This document shows, piece after piece, positions 19,405 through 28,330 of a DNA stretch of 64,000 nt (the stretch's first letter is position 1; each line of letters opens with the position of its first letter). The notes below the pieces were generated by a model. It did no database searches. It saw only the letters and a program-made list of their open reading frames with translations, and was not told the DNA's origin. Origin of the DNA: Bacteroidota bacterium (GTDB lineage Bacteria > Bacteroidota > Bacteroidia > Chitinophagales > LD1); the NCBI GenBank assembly GCA_016715625.1, contig JADJZU010000004.1, forward strand, positions 83,347 through 147,346. The letters are read 5' to 3'. The translations under genes and the position numbers were made by a program.

Positions 19405-22020
19405 ATGAAAAAGATTTACCTACTCCTGACGTCTGTTTTATTGGCTTTTGTTGTTTTTGCTAAAGATGTGGACCCGAATGTGGCAAAACAAGTAGCCCTC
19501 CACTTTTACATTCAAAATACAGACAGAGATCCTTCTTCGGTTTCGCTGCAATTGGTATACGCCAACAAGGCGGCAAGCCATGTGGGCAGAGCAACCGATG
19601 GGGCACCTGTTTATTATGTCTTTAGTGTTTCGGGTAATGCCGGCTTTGTGGTTGTGAGTGGCGATGACCTGGTACAACCGGTATTGGCCTATAGCACCAG
19701 TGGTAGTTTTTCTGCGGAGAACCTGAATCCCACCACCAGAAAATGGATGGAAGGATATGCCCAGCAGATTTTGTTTGTAAAAGAAAACAGAACTGCCACT
19801 ACCGATGAAATTAATCGCCTGTGGAACTGCTATATTAATAACACACCTGCTACTGATGCCTCTCGTGGCGCGCAGGCTGTAAACCCGCTCTGCCAAACCC
19901 AATGGAATCAGGCTCCCAACGAAAATGGATTATGCCCTTACAGCAATCAATACAGCGCACGTTGTGTAACCGGTTGTGTGGCCACCGCTATGGCACAGAT
20001 TCTTAAGTTTTGGAACTATCCTACACAAGGAACAGGATTTCACTCCTACAACGACCAAAACTTTGGGACCTTAAGTGCCAATTTTGGTAGCACGACATAT
20101 AACTGGGCCGGGATGCCCAATACGCTTGGCGCACCGGATAATGATGTAGCTACCCTGATGTTACACTGCGGAGTATCTGTTGATATGAATTATGGAGTAG
20201 CGCAAACCGGGGGCAGCTCGGCTTATGTGGTTTCTTCACAATCGCCTATTCAGGCCTGTGCCGAATATGCTTACAAAACATATTTCGGCTACGACCCGGC
20301 TACCCTACAAGGAGTAGTAAGGCAAAATTATAGTGAGTCTCAGTGGAAGGCGCTTTTAAAAGCAGAACTGGATGCAGGCAGACCGTTGCAGTATGCCGGA
20401 TTTGGTAACGGTGGTGGCCATACCTGGGTGCTTGATGGTTATGATAACAATGATTTTTTTCATCAAAACTGGGGATGGGGTGGCAATAGCGATGGATTTT
20501 TCTCTATCAATAATTTGGACCCTACTTCGCTGGGTGCAGGAGGAGGCACAGGTGGATTTAATGGTAGTCAGCAGGCTGTTATAGGTATAAAGCCATTGGG
20601 TGGTGGCGGTGGAGGAGGAGGTGGTGGGGGAACCATTAACCAGGATGGTGTGGCGCTATACTCCCAGATTACGGTGAGTGCCAATCCGGTGCAAAGCGGA
20701 AGCGCCTTTGATGTGAATGTAGATATTGCCAATGCCGGTACTGCCCCTTTCACAGGTGATTTTGCAGCTGCTTTGTTTACCAACGATGGGGTGTTTGTCG
20801 AATTCATTCAAGAGTACGTTGGACAAACAATCAATAATGGATTTTACTCCTCAGCCACATTTAGCACAGCTCAATTGAGTCTTATTCCGGGCACTTATAT
20901 TTTAGGAGTGTTTTACAAAAACGGCAGCAATAACTACTCGCTGATTAATCCGAGCACTTATAACAATCCGGTGTCTATCACGGTAACCGGGCCACCCAAT
21001 AATATTGTGATGAATGGCAATACTTCATTTTCGCCTGCTACGGTGGTTAAAAATGCTGCTTTCAATATTAACACTAACATGGCTAATACAGGTGCCAATC
21101 TGACGAATGGTTTTTTATCTGCAGACCTCTATGATGCCAATGGAGATTATGTGGTTAACATTGAAGAGTTTGGCGGTGTAAACATGACCAACGGCAATGC
21201 TTATAATGTTCAGTTTGTGAGTAATAATGGACTCAATGTAGATCCGGGCACCTATTATGTGGCGTTTTTCAGTTCGCCTGATGGGCAAAACTGGAATTTG
21301 GTTTATGGATTGAATTTTCCCAATCCGGTGAAGGTTACCATCGTGGATCAGTCAGTAAGTCCTGATGTGTATGAGAATAATGATACGGAGGGAGCTGCTT
21401 ATACTTTAGCAACTAATTTCAGCGGTAATAATGCTTCTACCGGTACACCTGGCAGCACGGTGCATGTTGGCAACGACTACGATTATTACAAATTAAATCT
21501 TCCGGGCGGAAATAATTATTCTATTACTGCGCGAGTGCACGATAGCTACAGCAGCAGCAATGGACAGAACTACTCGAACGATGTGCAGTTCAGCTATCAA
21601 ATAGATAACGGAGGATTGAGCACCGCCTATGACGATGTAATGCCCGGCCCCATTTACGTGCCCGGTGGAGGAACGGTGTTATTCTTTGTATCCGATTACT
21701 TTTCCGGAACCACGGGCTCTTATCTGCTGGATTTGCAGATAGTAAGAGGTGCCAATGTGGGCGTTGATGATTTGACATCCGATAACCTGACAGTATATCC
21801 CAATCCGGCAAAAGATATTTTGTATTTGGATATGAAAGATAAAGCAGGAAACTATACCCTCCGTTTGCTTAATGTCTCCGGTCAGTTAGTTCAGGAAGAG
21901 CAGGGTATTACATCGGGCGGAAAACTGGCCACCGATGTTAGCCAACTTGCAAGAGGTGTATATACGGTGCAGTTGCATGCAGCCGGTAACGTGTACCGCT
22001 CCAAGTTGATAGTAGAATAA
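19405..22020 (+). CDS. Secreted C10-family (streptopain-like) cysteine protease with T9SS sorting domain
   Basis: A secreted 871-residue protease. After the signal peptide (about 1-19) comes a propeptide-like region (about 20-155), then the C10 catalytic domain. The nucleophile is Cys191 in TGCVATAMAQ and the base His339 in GGGHTWVLDGYD, followed by the family-typical NWGWGG. Eleven consecutive glycines (about 399-409) link it to two immunoglobulin-like CARDB-type repeats and a pre-peptidase-like domain. The C-terminus is a type A sorting domain (LTVYPNPAKDILYL...) ending in KLIVE. Overall order matches SpeB/interpain-like enzymes. A likely lipoprotein gene follows 56 nt downstream, after a weak hairpin. 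Confidence 0.9.
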   Translation: MKKIYLLLTSVLLAFVVFAKDVDPNVAKQVALHFYIQNTDRDPSSVSLQLVYANKAASHVGRATDGAPVYYVFSVSGNAGFVVVSGDDLVQPVLAYSTSGSFSAENLNPTTRKWMEGYAQQILFVKENRTATTDEINRLWNCYINNTPATDASRGAQAVNPLCQTQWNQAPNENGLCPYSNQYSARCVTGCVATAMAQILKFWNYPTQGTGFHSYNDQNFGTLSANFGSTTYNWAGMPNTLGAPDNDVATLMLHCGVSVDMNYGVAQTGGSSAYVVSSQSPIQACAEYAYKTYFGYDPATLQGVVRQNYSESQWKALLKAELDAGRPLQYAGFGNGGGHTWVLDGYDNNDFFHQNWGWGGNSDGFFSINNLDPTSLGAGGGTGGFNGSQQAVIGIKPLGGGGGGGGGGGTINQDGVALYSQITVSANPVQSGSAFDVNVDIANAGTAPFTGDFAAALFTNDGVFVEFIQEYVGQTINNGFYSSATFSTAQLSLIPGTYILGVFYKNGSNNYSLINPSTYNNPVSITVTGPPNNIVMNGNTSFSPATVVKNAAFNINTNMANTGANLTNGFLSADLYDANGDYVVNIEEFGGVNMTNGNAYNVQFVSNNGLNVDPGTYYVAFFSSPDGQNWNLVYGLNFPNPVKVTIVDQSVSPDVYENNDTEGAAYTLATNFSGNNASTGTPGSTVHVGNDYDYYKLNLPGGNNYSITARVHDSYSSSNGQNYSNDVQFSYQIDNGGLSTAYDDVMPGPIYVPGGGTVLFFVSDYFSGTTGSYLLDLQIVRGANVGVDDLTSDNLTVYPNPAKDILYLDMKDKAGNYTLRLLNVSGQLVQEEQGITSGGKLATDVSQLARGVYTVQLHAAGNVYRSKLIVE

Positions 22021-22031
22021 AATTCAATGCT

Positions 22032-22060
22032 GAGGATGGGCATGGCTCATCCTCTCTTTA
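22032..22060 (+). terminator. Weak hairpin after the C10 protease gene
   Basis: A 7-bp stem (gaggatg/catcctc, arms 22032-22038 and 22048-22054) followed by tcttta lies 12 nt past the stop. The T tract is short, so termination may be partial and the next gene may be co-transcribed. Confidence 0.4.
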
Positions 22061-22076
22061 CTTTAAAAACAACAAC

Positions 22077-22556
22077 ATGAGGGGTTCTATTGGTTTTTTA
22101 TTAACCATTCTTGTCGCCTTTGCCGGGTGTAAAAGCAAAGAGTCCGTTGTGTCCTATACTTCGGAGCCGGCTATTATTTATACCACTAAAGCAAATTACG
22201 GTAACAATGTAGTGGTGACGCTTAATGCGGATAAAAGCGAGATTGTGGCTTACCCTGCACCTAAAGATGTTTATTATAAAGGAAAATTGGCGAAGCCTAC
22301 TGCGTTGCAAGATGGATTTTGGTTGGATAACCGTGGCATTGGACCTAACAGTGCCTTCCTCAACATCACCTATGAAGAATACTCAAAACTCACTCAGGCT
22401 CCTTCACTTGCAGATTTGACAAAGATGATAGCCGATAAAGATCCTTTTGTTTCAATTTATAATTTGGGTAATCGGGACCGGTTTCAAAACGAAGTGAAGG
22501 AAATAAACACCCTGATTGCACGAGGCGCATTGAAAAAGTTTAAGCAAATAAAATAG
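22077..22556 (+). CDS. Putative lipoprotein of unknown function
   Basis: A 159-residue protein with a lipoprotein signal (MRGSIGFLLTILVAFAGC, Cys18 lipidated) and a mature part of about 140 residues with no motif I recognise. The text ADLTKMIADKDPF and a basic Lys-rich C-terminus are visible, with Tyr-rich strands in the middle. It lies downstream of the C10 protease gene on the same strand with only a weak hairpin between. C10 proteases are often accompanied by small inhibitor lipoproteins (Spi-like), so an inhibitor role is conceivable, but I see no sequence proof. Confidence 0.65.
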   Translation: MRGSIGFLLTILVAFAGCKSKESVVSYTSEPAIIYTTKANYGNNVVVTLNADKSEIVAYPAPKDVYYKGKLAKPTALQDGFWLDNRGIGPNSAFLNITYEEYSKLTQAPSLADLTKMIADKDPFVSIYNLGNRDRFQNEVKEINTLIARGALKKFKQIK

Positions 22557-22573
22557 CACCGCTTCAGAAAGTG

Positions 22574-22936
22574 TTACAGCGTTTCAAAATAGTCTATAAT
22601 CTTCTTTTTGAGTAGCTCATCTTGTTCCTTTAGCTTGAGTGGTGGCAGCGAGGCATTTGCTTCGTAATGGGGCCACCCGTCTTCATCGGTGTGTGTATAC
22701 CGATAATACCCATCCGGTGAAAATAGTTTGCAGATAGCGATGTGCATCAGGTCTTGCTTTTCTTCTTTTTCCCAGTTGTCTTTCACGATGCCTACTTCAT
22801 TCATGCCGATGATATAAAGCATGGCATTGATATCGGGCCTTTGTCCAAATTGTTCCTTTATACGATTGCGCACTTCGTACCAGCGTAGCGCAAAACTTTT
22901 TTCTTCCTCGCTTTTATGTTCGTTGAGTAATGGCAT
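22574..22936 (-). CDS. Conserved hypothetical protein in the omega-amidase operon
   Basis: A 120-residue soluble protein rich in charged residues and predicted helices (EEEKSFALRWYEVRNRIKEQF, DLMHIAICKLF). I recognise it only as a conserved Bacteroidota-type hypothetical. There is no signal peptide or membrane segment. Its ATG shares one base with the stop of the upstream amidase gene (TAATG at 22934-22938), so it is translationally coupled and expressed at similar levels. Function unknown. Confidence 0.7.
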   Translation of the reverse strand: MPLLNEHKSEEEKSFALRWYEVRNRIKEQFGQRPDINAMLYIIGMNEVGIVKDNWEKEEKQDLMHIAICKLFSPDGYYRYTHTDEDGWPHYEANASLPPLKLKEQDELLKKKIIDYFETL

Positions 22937-23742
22937 TAGTGACTTTTAAATTTTGCTTTCGGGTTAAGTTCAAAATCATCGGCATCCTGCAAAAAGGGCA
23001 ACTGCTCTCGGGTAGATTTTACGTCTTGAAGCAGAATTTGGATGGTAGAAACAGCTTCCTCATTTTCGATGAGCTGCCGTACATTTCCGAACGGGTCAAT
23101 GACCGCAGAGCAACCGGAATGATATATGCCGTTTCCATCATGGCCTGTTCGGTTGACTCCCACTACAAATGCCTGATTTTCTATAGCACGGGCTATCAGC
23201 AATTGTTTCCAGGCATGCGCTCTCCTTTCGGGCCAGTTAGCAACATACAGTAGCATATCGTAAAGGCTGTTTTTGTTTCTGGACCAAACCGGAAATCTTA
23301 AATCATAGCATATCAAAGGACAGATTTTCCAGCCATGAAGCGTAACAATTACTTTTTCTTCTCCAGCCGTGTAATGTTTCTCCTCGCCACTTAGTGTAAA
23401 CAGGTGGCGTTTGTCGTAGGTCTTGAAATGGCCATCCGGTTGCATCCATATCATTCGATTGTAACAGGCATCATCTTCCTTTATCATCAAGCTACCTGCT
23501 ACCACGCACTTTTTTTCACTGGCAGTTTGCCTCATCCATGCCACGGCAGTCCCATCCATTTCTTCTGCCAAGGCTCGGGTATGCATGCTGAAACCGGTAC
23601 TGAACATTTCCGGAAGCACTATCAAATCCGTATCGCATACATTCTCCAACTTACGCGAAAACATTTCCAGATTGGCACTTCTGTTTTCCCAATGCAGATT
23701 GCTTTGAACGAGCGTAATGCGGAGTGCTTCGGTATTCGTCAT
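22936..23742 (-). CDS. yafV: Nitrilase-family omega-amidase (YafV-like)
   Basis: A cytoplasmic C-N hydrolase that in characterised relatives removes the amide from alpha-ketoglutaramate or alpha-ketosuccinamate. The Glu-Lys-Cys triad is intact: Glu45 in LPEMFSTGF, Lys111 in YDKRHLF and Cys145 in LICYDLRFPVWSRN. The 268-residue length is typical. It overlaps its neighbours by one base on each side, with an asparaginase-like gene upstream (23742) and a hypothetical gene downstream (22936), forming a tight three-gene operon that appears devoted to amide metabolism. Confidence 0.88.
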   Translation of the reverse strand: MTNTEALRITLVQSNLHWENRSANLEMFSRKLENVCDTDLIVLPEMFSTGFSMHTRALAEEMDGTAVAWMRQTASEKKCVVAGSLMIKEDDACYNRMIWMQPDGHFKTYDKRHLFTLSGEEKHYTAGEEKVIVTLHGWKICPLICYDLRFPVWSRNKNSLYDMLLYVANWPERRAHAWKQLLIARAIENQAFVVGVNRTGHDGNGIYHSGCSAVIDPFGNVRQLIENEEAVSTIQILLQDVKSTREQLPFLQDADDFELNPKAKFKSH

Positions 23743-24233
23743 CAGCTTTTCAGTTCTTCAAATGTGCCCGAAGCCTTATTCTTAGTAACATTATTCCACG
23801 AGAAATATTTTCCATTCATCACTACATACACTCCCTCCGGCAGCGTTTGTACAAAAGCAAGTGCTGCACCAAGATTGAAAAGCCCGTCACTGCTGCCAAA
23901 CTTATAGGGAATCATAGCTCCTGTGAGTACGATTGTTTTGCCCAAGTTAGCTTCACCAATTTTTCTGGCCGTGTGTTCCATTGTATCGGTACCGTGGGTA
24001 ATCACAATTTTTTCCTCTTCACATTGTTTGCAATGGTTGATGATAAGATCTCTGTCCGCATTGTTCATTTCCAGACTATCAATCATCATGAGCGTACGCG
24101 TTTGAATACTGAGGTTACAGCGCCCCAGCTTTAATATTTCGTTCACGTGGGTGTCTTTAAAAAATAGTTGTCCGTTCAGTTCATCATATTCTTTATCAAA
24201 AGTACCACCGGTGATTAGAATTTTTATTGCCAT
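23742..24233 (-). CDS. Single-domain asparaginase-like protein
   Basis: A 163-residue protein equal to the N-terminal domain of type I/II asparaginases. The nucleophile region TGGTFDK (Thr11), the second-threonine motif HGTDTM (Thr82, Asp83) and Lys111 in TGAMIPYKF are all present. The C-terminal domain that completes the active site across the dimer in classical enzymes is absent. The stop overlaps the start of the omega-amidase gene by one base. It may be a genuine short amidohydrolase or a binding protein; activity cannot be read from sequence. Confidence 0.8.
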   Translation of the reverse strand: MAIKILITGGTFDKEYDELNGQLFFKDTHVNEILKLGRCNLSIQTRTLMMIDSLEMNNADRDLIINHCKQCEEEKIVITHGTDTMEHTARKIGEANLGKTIVLTGAMIPYKFGSSDGLFNLGAALAFVQTLPEGVYVVMNGKYFSWNNVTKNKASGTFEELKS

Positions 24234-24270
24234 GCTGCGAAGTTATTGTTCGGTTACAATCTTGCTAAAA

Positions 24271-24302
24271 AAAATGCTCCGAAGAAGTTCGGAGCATTTT
24301 TT
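24271..24302 (-). terminator. Intrinsic terminator after mscL
   Basis: A perfect 13-bp stem with a GAAG loop (arms 24271-24283 and 24288-24300) is flanked by eight A's, which become a T run on the minus strand. It lies 18 nt past the mscL stop and upstream of the asparaginase-like gene. Confidence 0.88.
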
Positions 24303-24320
24303 AAATGGAAGTGAAATACA

Positions 24321-24698
24321 TTACTTCTTTAAAGCATCGCGAATTTCCATCAACAACTGATCGGTGGAAGATGGGGCAGCGGGTGGTGCTGGCGCTGCGG
24401 CTTCTTGTTTTTTGGTAGCGTTCATGGCTTTAATAACCATAAAAAGAACCAAGGCGATAATCAAAAATGAAAATACAGATTGTATAAACTTGCCATAAGC
24501 AATGCTGGCCTCACCTACTTTAATTGCAAGTCCCGAAAAATCAATGCCGCCTGTAAGTACGCCTATAACCGGCATTACAATGTCGCCTACCATGGAGTTA
24601 ACAATGGCACCAAATGCACCACCGATTACAACACCCACCGCTAAATCAACCACATTGCCTTTCATGGCAAACTCTTTAAATTCTTGAACCATTCCCAT
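24321..24698 (-). CDS. mscL: Large-conductance mechanosensitive channel
   Basis: An inner-membrane channel that opens under membrane tension to release osmolytes on osmotic downshock. The 125-residue protein has the N-terminal amphipathic helix and pore helix (EFKEFAMKGNVVDLAVGVVIGGAFGAIVNSMVGDIVMP), the periplasmic loop, and TM2 (SFLIIALVLFMVIKAMN). An Ala/Pro-rich linker leads to the cytoplasmic helix (STDQLLMEIRDALKK). Length and order are standard. It is its own unit, with a strong terminator after it and the bat operon ending 89 nt upstream. Confidence 0.96.
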   Translation of the reverse strand: MGMVQEFKEFAMKGNVVDLAVGVVIGGAFGAIVNSMVGDIVMPVIGVLTGGIDFSGLAIKVGEASIAYGKFIQSVFSFLIIALVLFMVIKAMNATKKQEAAAPAPPAAPSSTDQLLMEIRDALKK

Positions 24699-24787
24699 AG
24701 TCTTAAGTTTTATGATTTAATAATGGGATGAATATAAACTGAAATTGGAAGCATGACGAATCAATCTTTTAACACGCTCTATTCGTC

Positions 24788-25543
24788 TTAAATGCGCTCA
24801 AAAGCTTCTTTCTGAAGCCAGCCTACTTTGCCATCAGCCAGGCGAATTTTATACCATGGACCAACCTGATCAAGTAATTGAATTTTTAATCCTTCGTGAA
24901 TCACAAAAAGGTTATTGGCATTATCGTCCGGAGCACTTTTAATAGAACTGTTCTCCGCTATAAGCACAGCCTGATTTGTGTTTTGCTGTTCCTGATTTCT
25001 GGCAACTGCCAGCAATAAAAACGTAAAGGATAGAAATAACGAGCTATACCCTATTGCTTTCGGTTTTTTAGTTGAAAAAATAAAGAGATAAAGTGCTGTA
25101 CAAACTAGTGAAAGCCATAGAAATGCCAGTGCTATGATGCTCCATGAACCTGCCGATTGAAGATGCAGAAAATTTTTCCATTTGGTTACAAATCCCATTT
25201 GCGGTACGCTCTGAACACGGTCAATCGTTTTTAATTGTGCCAGTTTAAGATTATGTATTACATCTTCGTCATCGGGTGCCAGAGCCAGCGCACGTTCGTA
25301 ATTCACGATGCTTTTGCCAAGTAAATTCAATTTGTAGTAGCAATTGGCTAAGTTGTAGTAAACGTCAGCATTCCTCTTATTTGCTGCAATCAAAGATTCA
25401 TACAGTTTAGCTGCTTCTTCAAAACTTTGAGCTTTGTAAGCCGCGCCTGCTTTAGAGAATAATGCTGCCGGTGCATCAGTTGCCATGGTGCGGTTGCAGT
25501 AAACCAAAGAAACCAAAAGAAAAATTACGGCTACTCTGCTCAT
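24788..25543 (-). CDS. batE: BatE: TPR/SH3 protein of the aerotolerance operon
   Basis: The last gene of the bat operon. The 251-residue protein has a signal or anchor (about 1-21), TPR repeats (about 25-105, NADVYYNLANCYYKLNLLGKSIVNYERAL), two membrane segments (about 133-153 and 163-181) and a bacterial SH3-like domain at the C-terminus (about 190-251, ending GPWYKIRLADGKVGWLQKEAFERI). It overlaps batD by 4 nt. In Bacteroides fragilis the Bat proteins support oxygen tolerance; their molecular role remains unsettled. Confidence 0.88.
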   Translation of the reverse strand: MSRVAVIFLLVSLVYCNRTMATDAPAALFSKAGAAYKAQSFEEAAKLYESLIAANKRNADVYYNLANCYYKLNLLGKSIVNYERALALAPDDEDVIHNLKLAQLKTIDRVQSVPQMGFVTKWKNFLHLQSAGSWSIIALAFLWLSLVCTALYLFIFSTKKPKAIGYSSLFLSFTFLLLAVARNQEQQNTNQAVLIAENSSIKSAPDDNANNLFVIHEGLKIQLLDQVGPWYKIRLADGKVGWLQKEAFERI

Positions 25544-27447
25544 GCTGCATTTTTGATTTCGTCTTCTAAATCAGCTATCAGATTCATAGCTGATTCATAA
25601 TTACTTTTCATTTCACTGCCTTCGCCAGCCGGTGTATACAGGGCTATCTCGCAAATGCTCAATACGTTTTTGAGCGTAGCTATAGTGGTAGATTGAACCT
25701 GTTTGTTCAGTAGTTTTTCTTCCACGTTCTGTTTGGTAAGTTCAGCTGTATCAATGTTTAGTTTATGGCTAAGATAACCCCACAAAGCCCTGCTTACTTC
25801 ATCGTAAAAATTGTTCTTATCACCTTTTTTAAGATGCACTTCAGCTGCTGACAGACGCTTCTTGGCCAAGCTTAATGCTTTTCTCCGCTTAGAACCAACT
25901 ACATCATTCAATAAAGTATCGTTCCGCTTTTTAACCGCTATCAAGGCTATAAAAATTAGGAAAGGTGAAGCATATGCCACTGCAAACGGAGCGCTGCCGA
26001 AGAAAGAATGATTACCATTGAAATCCGGGGTGCTGGTTTTAATATAGCGAATATCGGAACCAAGTGCCACCACATCTGCTTTGTTTGCCCTAACAGTGAA
26101 TGAGTCGGAAGTGCTTTTAGATGGTTCCCCGGTTACTTTGATACTAAACTCTCCTGATTGGATAGAACTGTATTTGCCACTGGCCGGGTCAAAGTAGGAG
26201 AAAGAATATGCTTCTAATTTATAATCGCCCGGCTGACGCGGGATGATCAGATAATCATACTGCTTGCTGCCGCTCATACCCGCTGAACTGTTGCTGATAT
26301 TTTCTTTCACCTTCGGATCATAAACTTCAAAAGATTCGGGAAGTTGTAAAACGGGAGCATCTGCGAATTTCAAATTGCCGCTTCCTGAAATTTTAAGCGA
26401 ATAAGTAATGGGCTCATCTGTCTTCGCTTCTTTGCTTGAGAGCGATGCACTAAAATCATATTTGCCAACAGCTCCGCTGAAGTTGTCAGGCTTGCCCGCT
26501 TCCGGTAACTCTTTTACACTCACAGCTGCAGCATTTGTATTTAGTTCTAAGGGCACTTGTGCAACGCTGCCACCGCCAAAGAAATCGTCAAACACACTCC
26601 GCGATTGTCTGCGAACCGATACGCGAGCCACCGTGCTCACTTCTGCCGGTGACACCTGCAAATTTCCTGCTCGCTGAGGATATAGATTGTATTTCAAAAT
26701 TTCAACAACGTTGTATTGTTTGCCATTTACGGTTTCTACTCCCGGTTTGCGTTTGGGGTCCAACTCTATTTCCTGACTCCAAAATCCATCAAATGCCGGA
26801 GCTTTAGAAATATTAAAGCCGGACAAATTTTGCCGGAAATACAATTTGTAGGTAGCGGTCAGCATCTCTCCTTTGTATACAGCGTTTTTATTGACGGATA
26901 GTTTTACAAAGACCTCGTCTTTTAATTGTTTCTGTAAGTCGGTCTGCGATACCTGTGGCTCTTCCTCCATATCGCCAAACGGATCTTCGAAAGGATCAAA
27001 ACCGAACGGATTTCTTTGTCGCTGCGCTTGTTGTTGTTGCGCTACCGCTTTTGTAATCTCAATGGTCAGTTCATTGCTTTCCAAATTGGCACCACCGATG
27101 TTTACGCTGGCGCGCCCTATTTTGAAGGTGCCTTCCTTTTTGGCCCGTAGAATATAACTATATGTTACGCTTTGGGTTACGTTGCCGTTTACCCACTGCA
27201 TGGAGGTGGAAGTATTGGGGCCGCCAAGCACTTGAAAGTCGTTGAGGTTGGGTACTTTAAGATTGGAGCCTTGTCCGTTTTCAATGGTATAGTTCAATTG
27301 AAAATTCTGATTAGCAGCGGCCGATTTTGGAGCTGTTGCATAAAACTTTACCTGTGCATTAATCGATAGGCTAACGAACATACACAAGGCAGCCACCACG
27401 AATTGTGGAAGAGAAACAAGCTGACCTATTTTACTGTGTGCGTTCAT
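25540..27447 (-). CDS. batD: BatD: oxygen-tolerance membrane protein
   Basis: A 635-residue protein with a signal peptide (about 1-32), tandem immunoglobulin-like periplasmic domains (FYATAPKSAAANQNFQLNYTIENG at the start), and one membrane segment near residues 477-500 (PFAVAYASPFLIFIALIAV). A cytoplasmic helical tail follows. A Gln/Arg-rich stretch near 136-150 leads into the phrase FGFDPFEDPFGDMEEE. This layout is diagnostic of BatD. It overlaps batE by 4 nt and lies 103 nt downstream of batC. Confidence 0.9.
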   Translation of the reverse strand: MNAHSKIGQLVSLPQFVVAALCMFVSLSINAQVKFYATAPKSAAANQNFQLNYTIENGQGSNLKVPNLNDFQVLGGPNTSTSMQWVNGNVTQSVTYSYILRAKKEGTFKIGRASVNIGGANLESNELTIEITKAVAQQQQAQRQRNPFGFDPFEDPFGDMEEEPQVSQTDLQKQLKDEVFVKLSVNKNAVYKGEMLTATYKLYFRQNLSGFNISKAPAFDGFWSQEIELDPKRKPGVETVNGKQYNVVEILKYNLYPQRAGNLQVSPAEVSTVARVSVRRQSRSVFDDFFGGGSVAQVPLELNTNAAAVSVKELPEAGKPDNFSGAVGKYDFSASLSSKEAKTDEPITYSLKISGSGNLKFADAPVLQLPESFEVYDPKVKENISNSSAGMSGSKQYDYLIIPRQPGDYKLEAYSFSYFDPASGKYSSIQSGEFSIKVTGEPSKSTSDSFTVRANKADVVALGSDIRYIKTSTPDFNGNHSFFGSAPFAVAYASPFLIFIALIAVKKRNDTLLNDVVGSKRRKALSLAKKRLSAAEVHLKKGDKNNFYDEVSRALWGYLSHKLNIDTAELTKQNVEEKLLNKQVQSTTIATLKNVLSICEIALYTPAGEGSEMKSNYESAMNLIADLEDEIKNAA

Positions 27448-27550
27448 GGGATGGCGAATATATGCTGTAGTAGGCCCCTATGCCTATGAAACAACCACAG
27501 ATTAGATTTTTTTAGCAAACACGCTTTCGGTCGAAATCCGGTTCAGCATT

Positions 27551-28330
27551 TTACCAGTCTTTCTCAATTTTCACATTCGTTACCTTCACTTGCTTTTGCT
27601 GCATCTTCTGGTTGGTTTTTTGCTCCTCGTTTTGCAGCGCTTGAAGCATTTTTTCAGCATCCTCTTTACTTAGTTTGGGTTGTTGTCCCTGTTTCTTTTG
27701 CCCGTCTTTCTGTTGGTCTTTATTTTCAGATTGTTGGTCTTTGTTCTGCTCGTTCTCTTTTTGCTCTTTGTTTTGCTGCTCCTGTTGCTTTTGCTGTTGG
27801 TCTTTTTGCTGTTGTTTATCCTGGCCCTCTCCACCTTGATTTTTGCTTTTTAGTTTGGCGTTTGCATAGGCCAAGTTGTATTTGGTTTCCACATCCGATG
27901 GATTTAACTTGAGCGATTCCTTGTAGGCCTTTACAGCATCTTCATATTTTTCACGGCTTAAAAACGAGTTGCCTAAGTTATGGTAAGCTTTGGCCTGCAC
28001 ACTTTTATCACTATTGGTTTTGGCAGAAAGAGTAAATTGTTTTTCTGCTTCTTCGTATCGTTTTTGCTGATATTGTGCATCGCCCAGGTTGAAGTTGGCT
28101 TCGGGCATGTTGTTCTTTTTGTCCAAGGCCTTTTTGTAATCCGCTTCCGCTTCTGCATAATTTTCCTTCTCAAACTGCTTGTTGCCATTTCGTGTTGCTA
28201 CTTTTTCGGGCGCTGTAGAAAATGGCAACTGTGCGTGTGTGTGCATACACAAGCAGACTAATACAATCAGGCTTGGCAGCAAACGTTTACTCGCCTTTAT
28301 CTCCTGCATGGCATTCATTAATTTCTTCAT
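27551..28330 (-). CDS. batC: BatC: TPR protein of the aerotolerance operon
   Basis: A 259-residue secreted or membrane-linked TPR protein. I place the start at the ATG at 28330 (MKKLMNAMQEIKASKRL), which overlaps the batB stop as ATGA; the open frame continues to 28381 but that would lie inside batB. A signal segment (about 15-35) precedes two or three TPRs (about 45-150: AEADYKKALDKKNNMPEANFNLGDAQYQ, EDAVKAYKESLKLNPSD). A long low-complexity Gln/Lys/Glu region fills about 165-235, then comes a conserved tail QKMQQKQVKVTNVKIEKDW. Confidence 0.88.
   Translation of the reverse strand: MKKLMNAMQEIKASKRLLPSLIVLVCLCMHTHAQLPFSTAPEKVATRNGNKQFEKENYAEAEADYKKALDKKNNMPEANFNLGDAQYQQKRYEEAEKQFTLSAKTNSDKSVQAKAYHNLGNSFLSREKYEDAVKAYKESLKLNPSDVETKYNLAYANAKLKSKNQGGEGQDKQQQKDQQQKQQEQQNKEQKENEQNKDQQSENKDQQKDGQKKQGQQPKLSKEDAEKMLQALQNEEQKTNQKMQQKQVKVTNVKIEKDW

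Noticed and set aside
20598..20633. GGN tract in the C10 protease gene as a possible phase-variation repeat
   Set aside because: It encodes an eleven-glycine interdomain linker with mixed codons, and the frame is intact.
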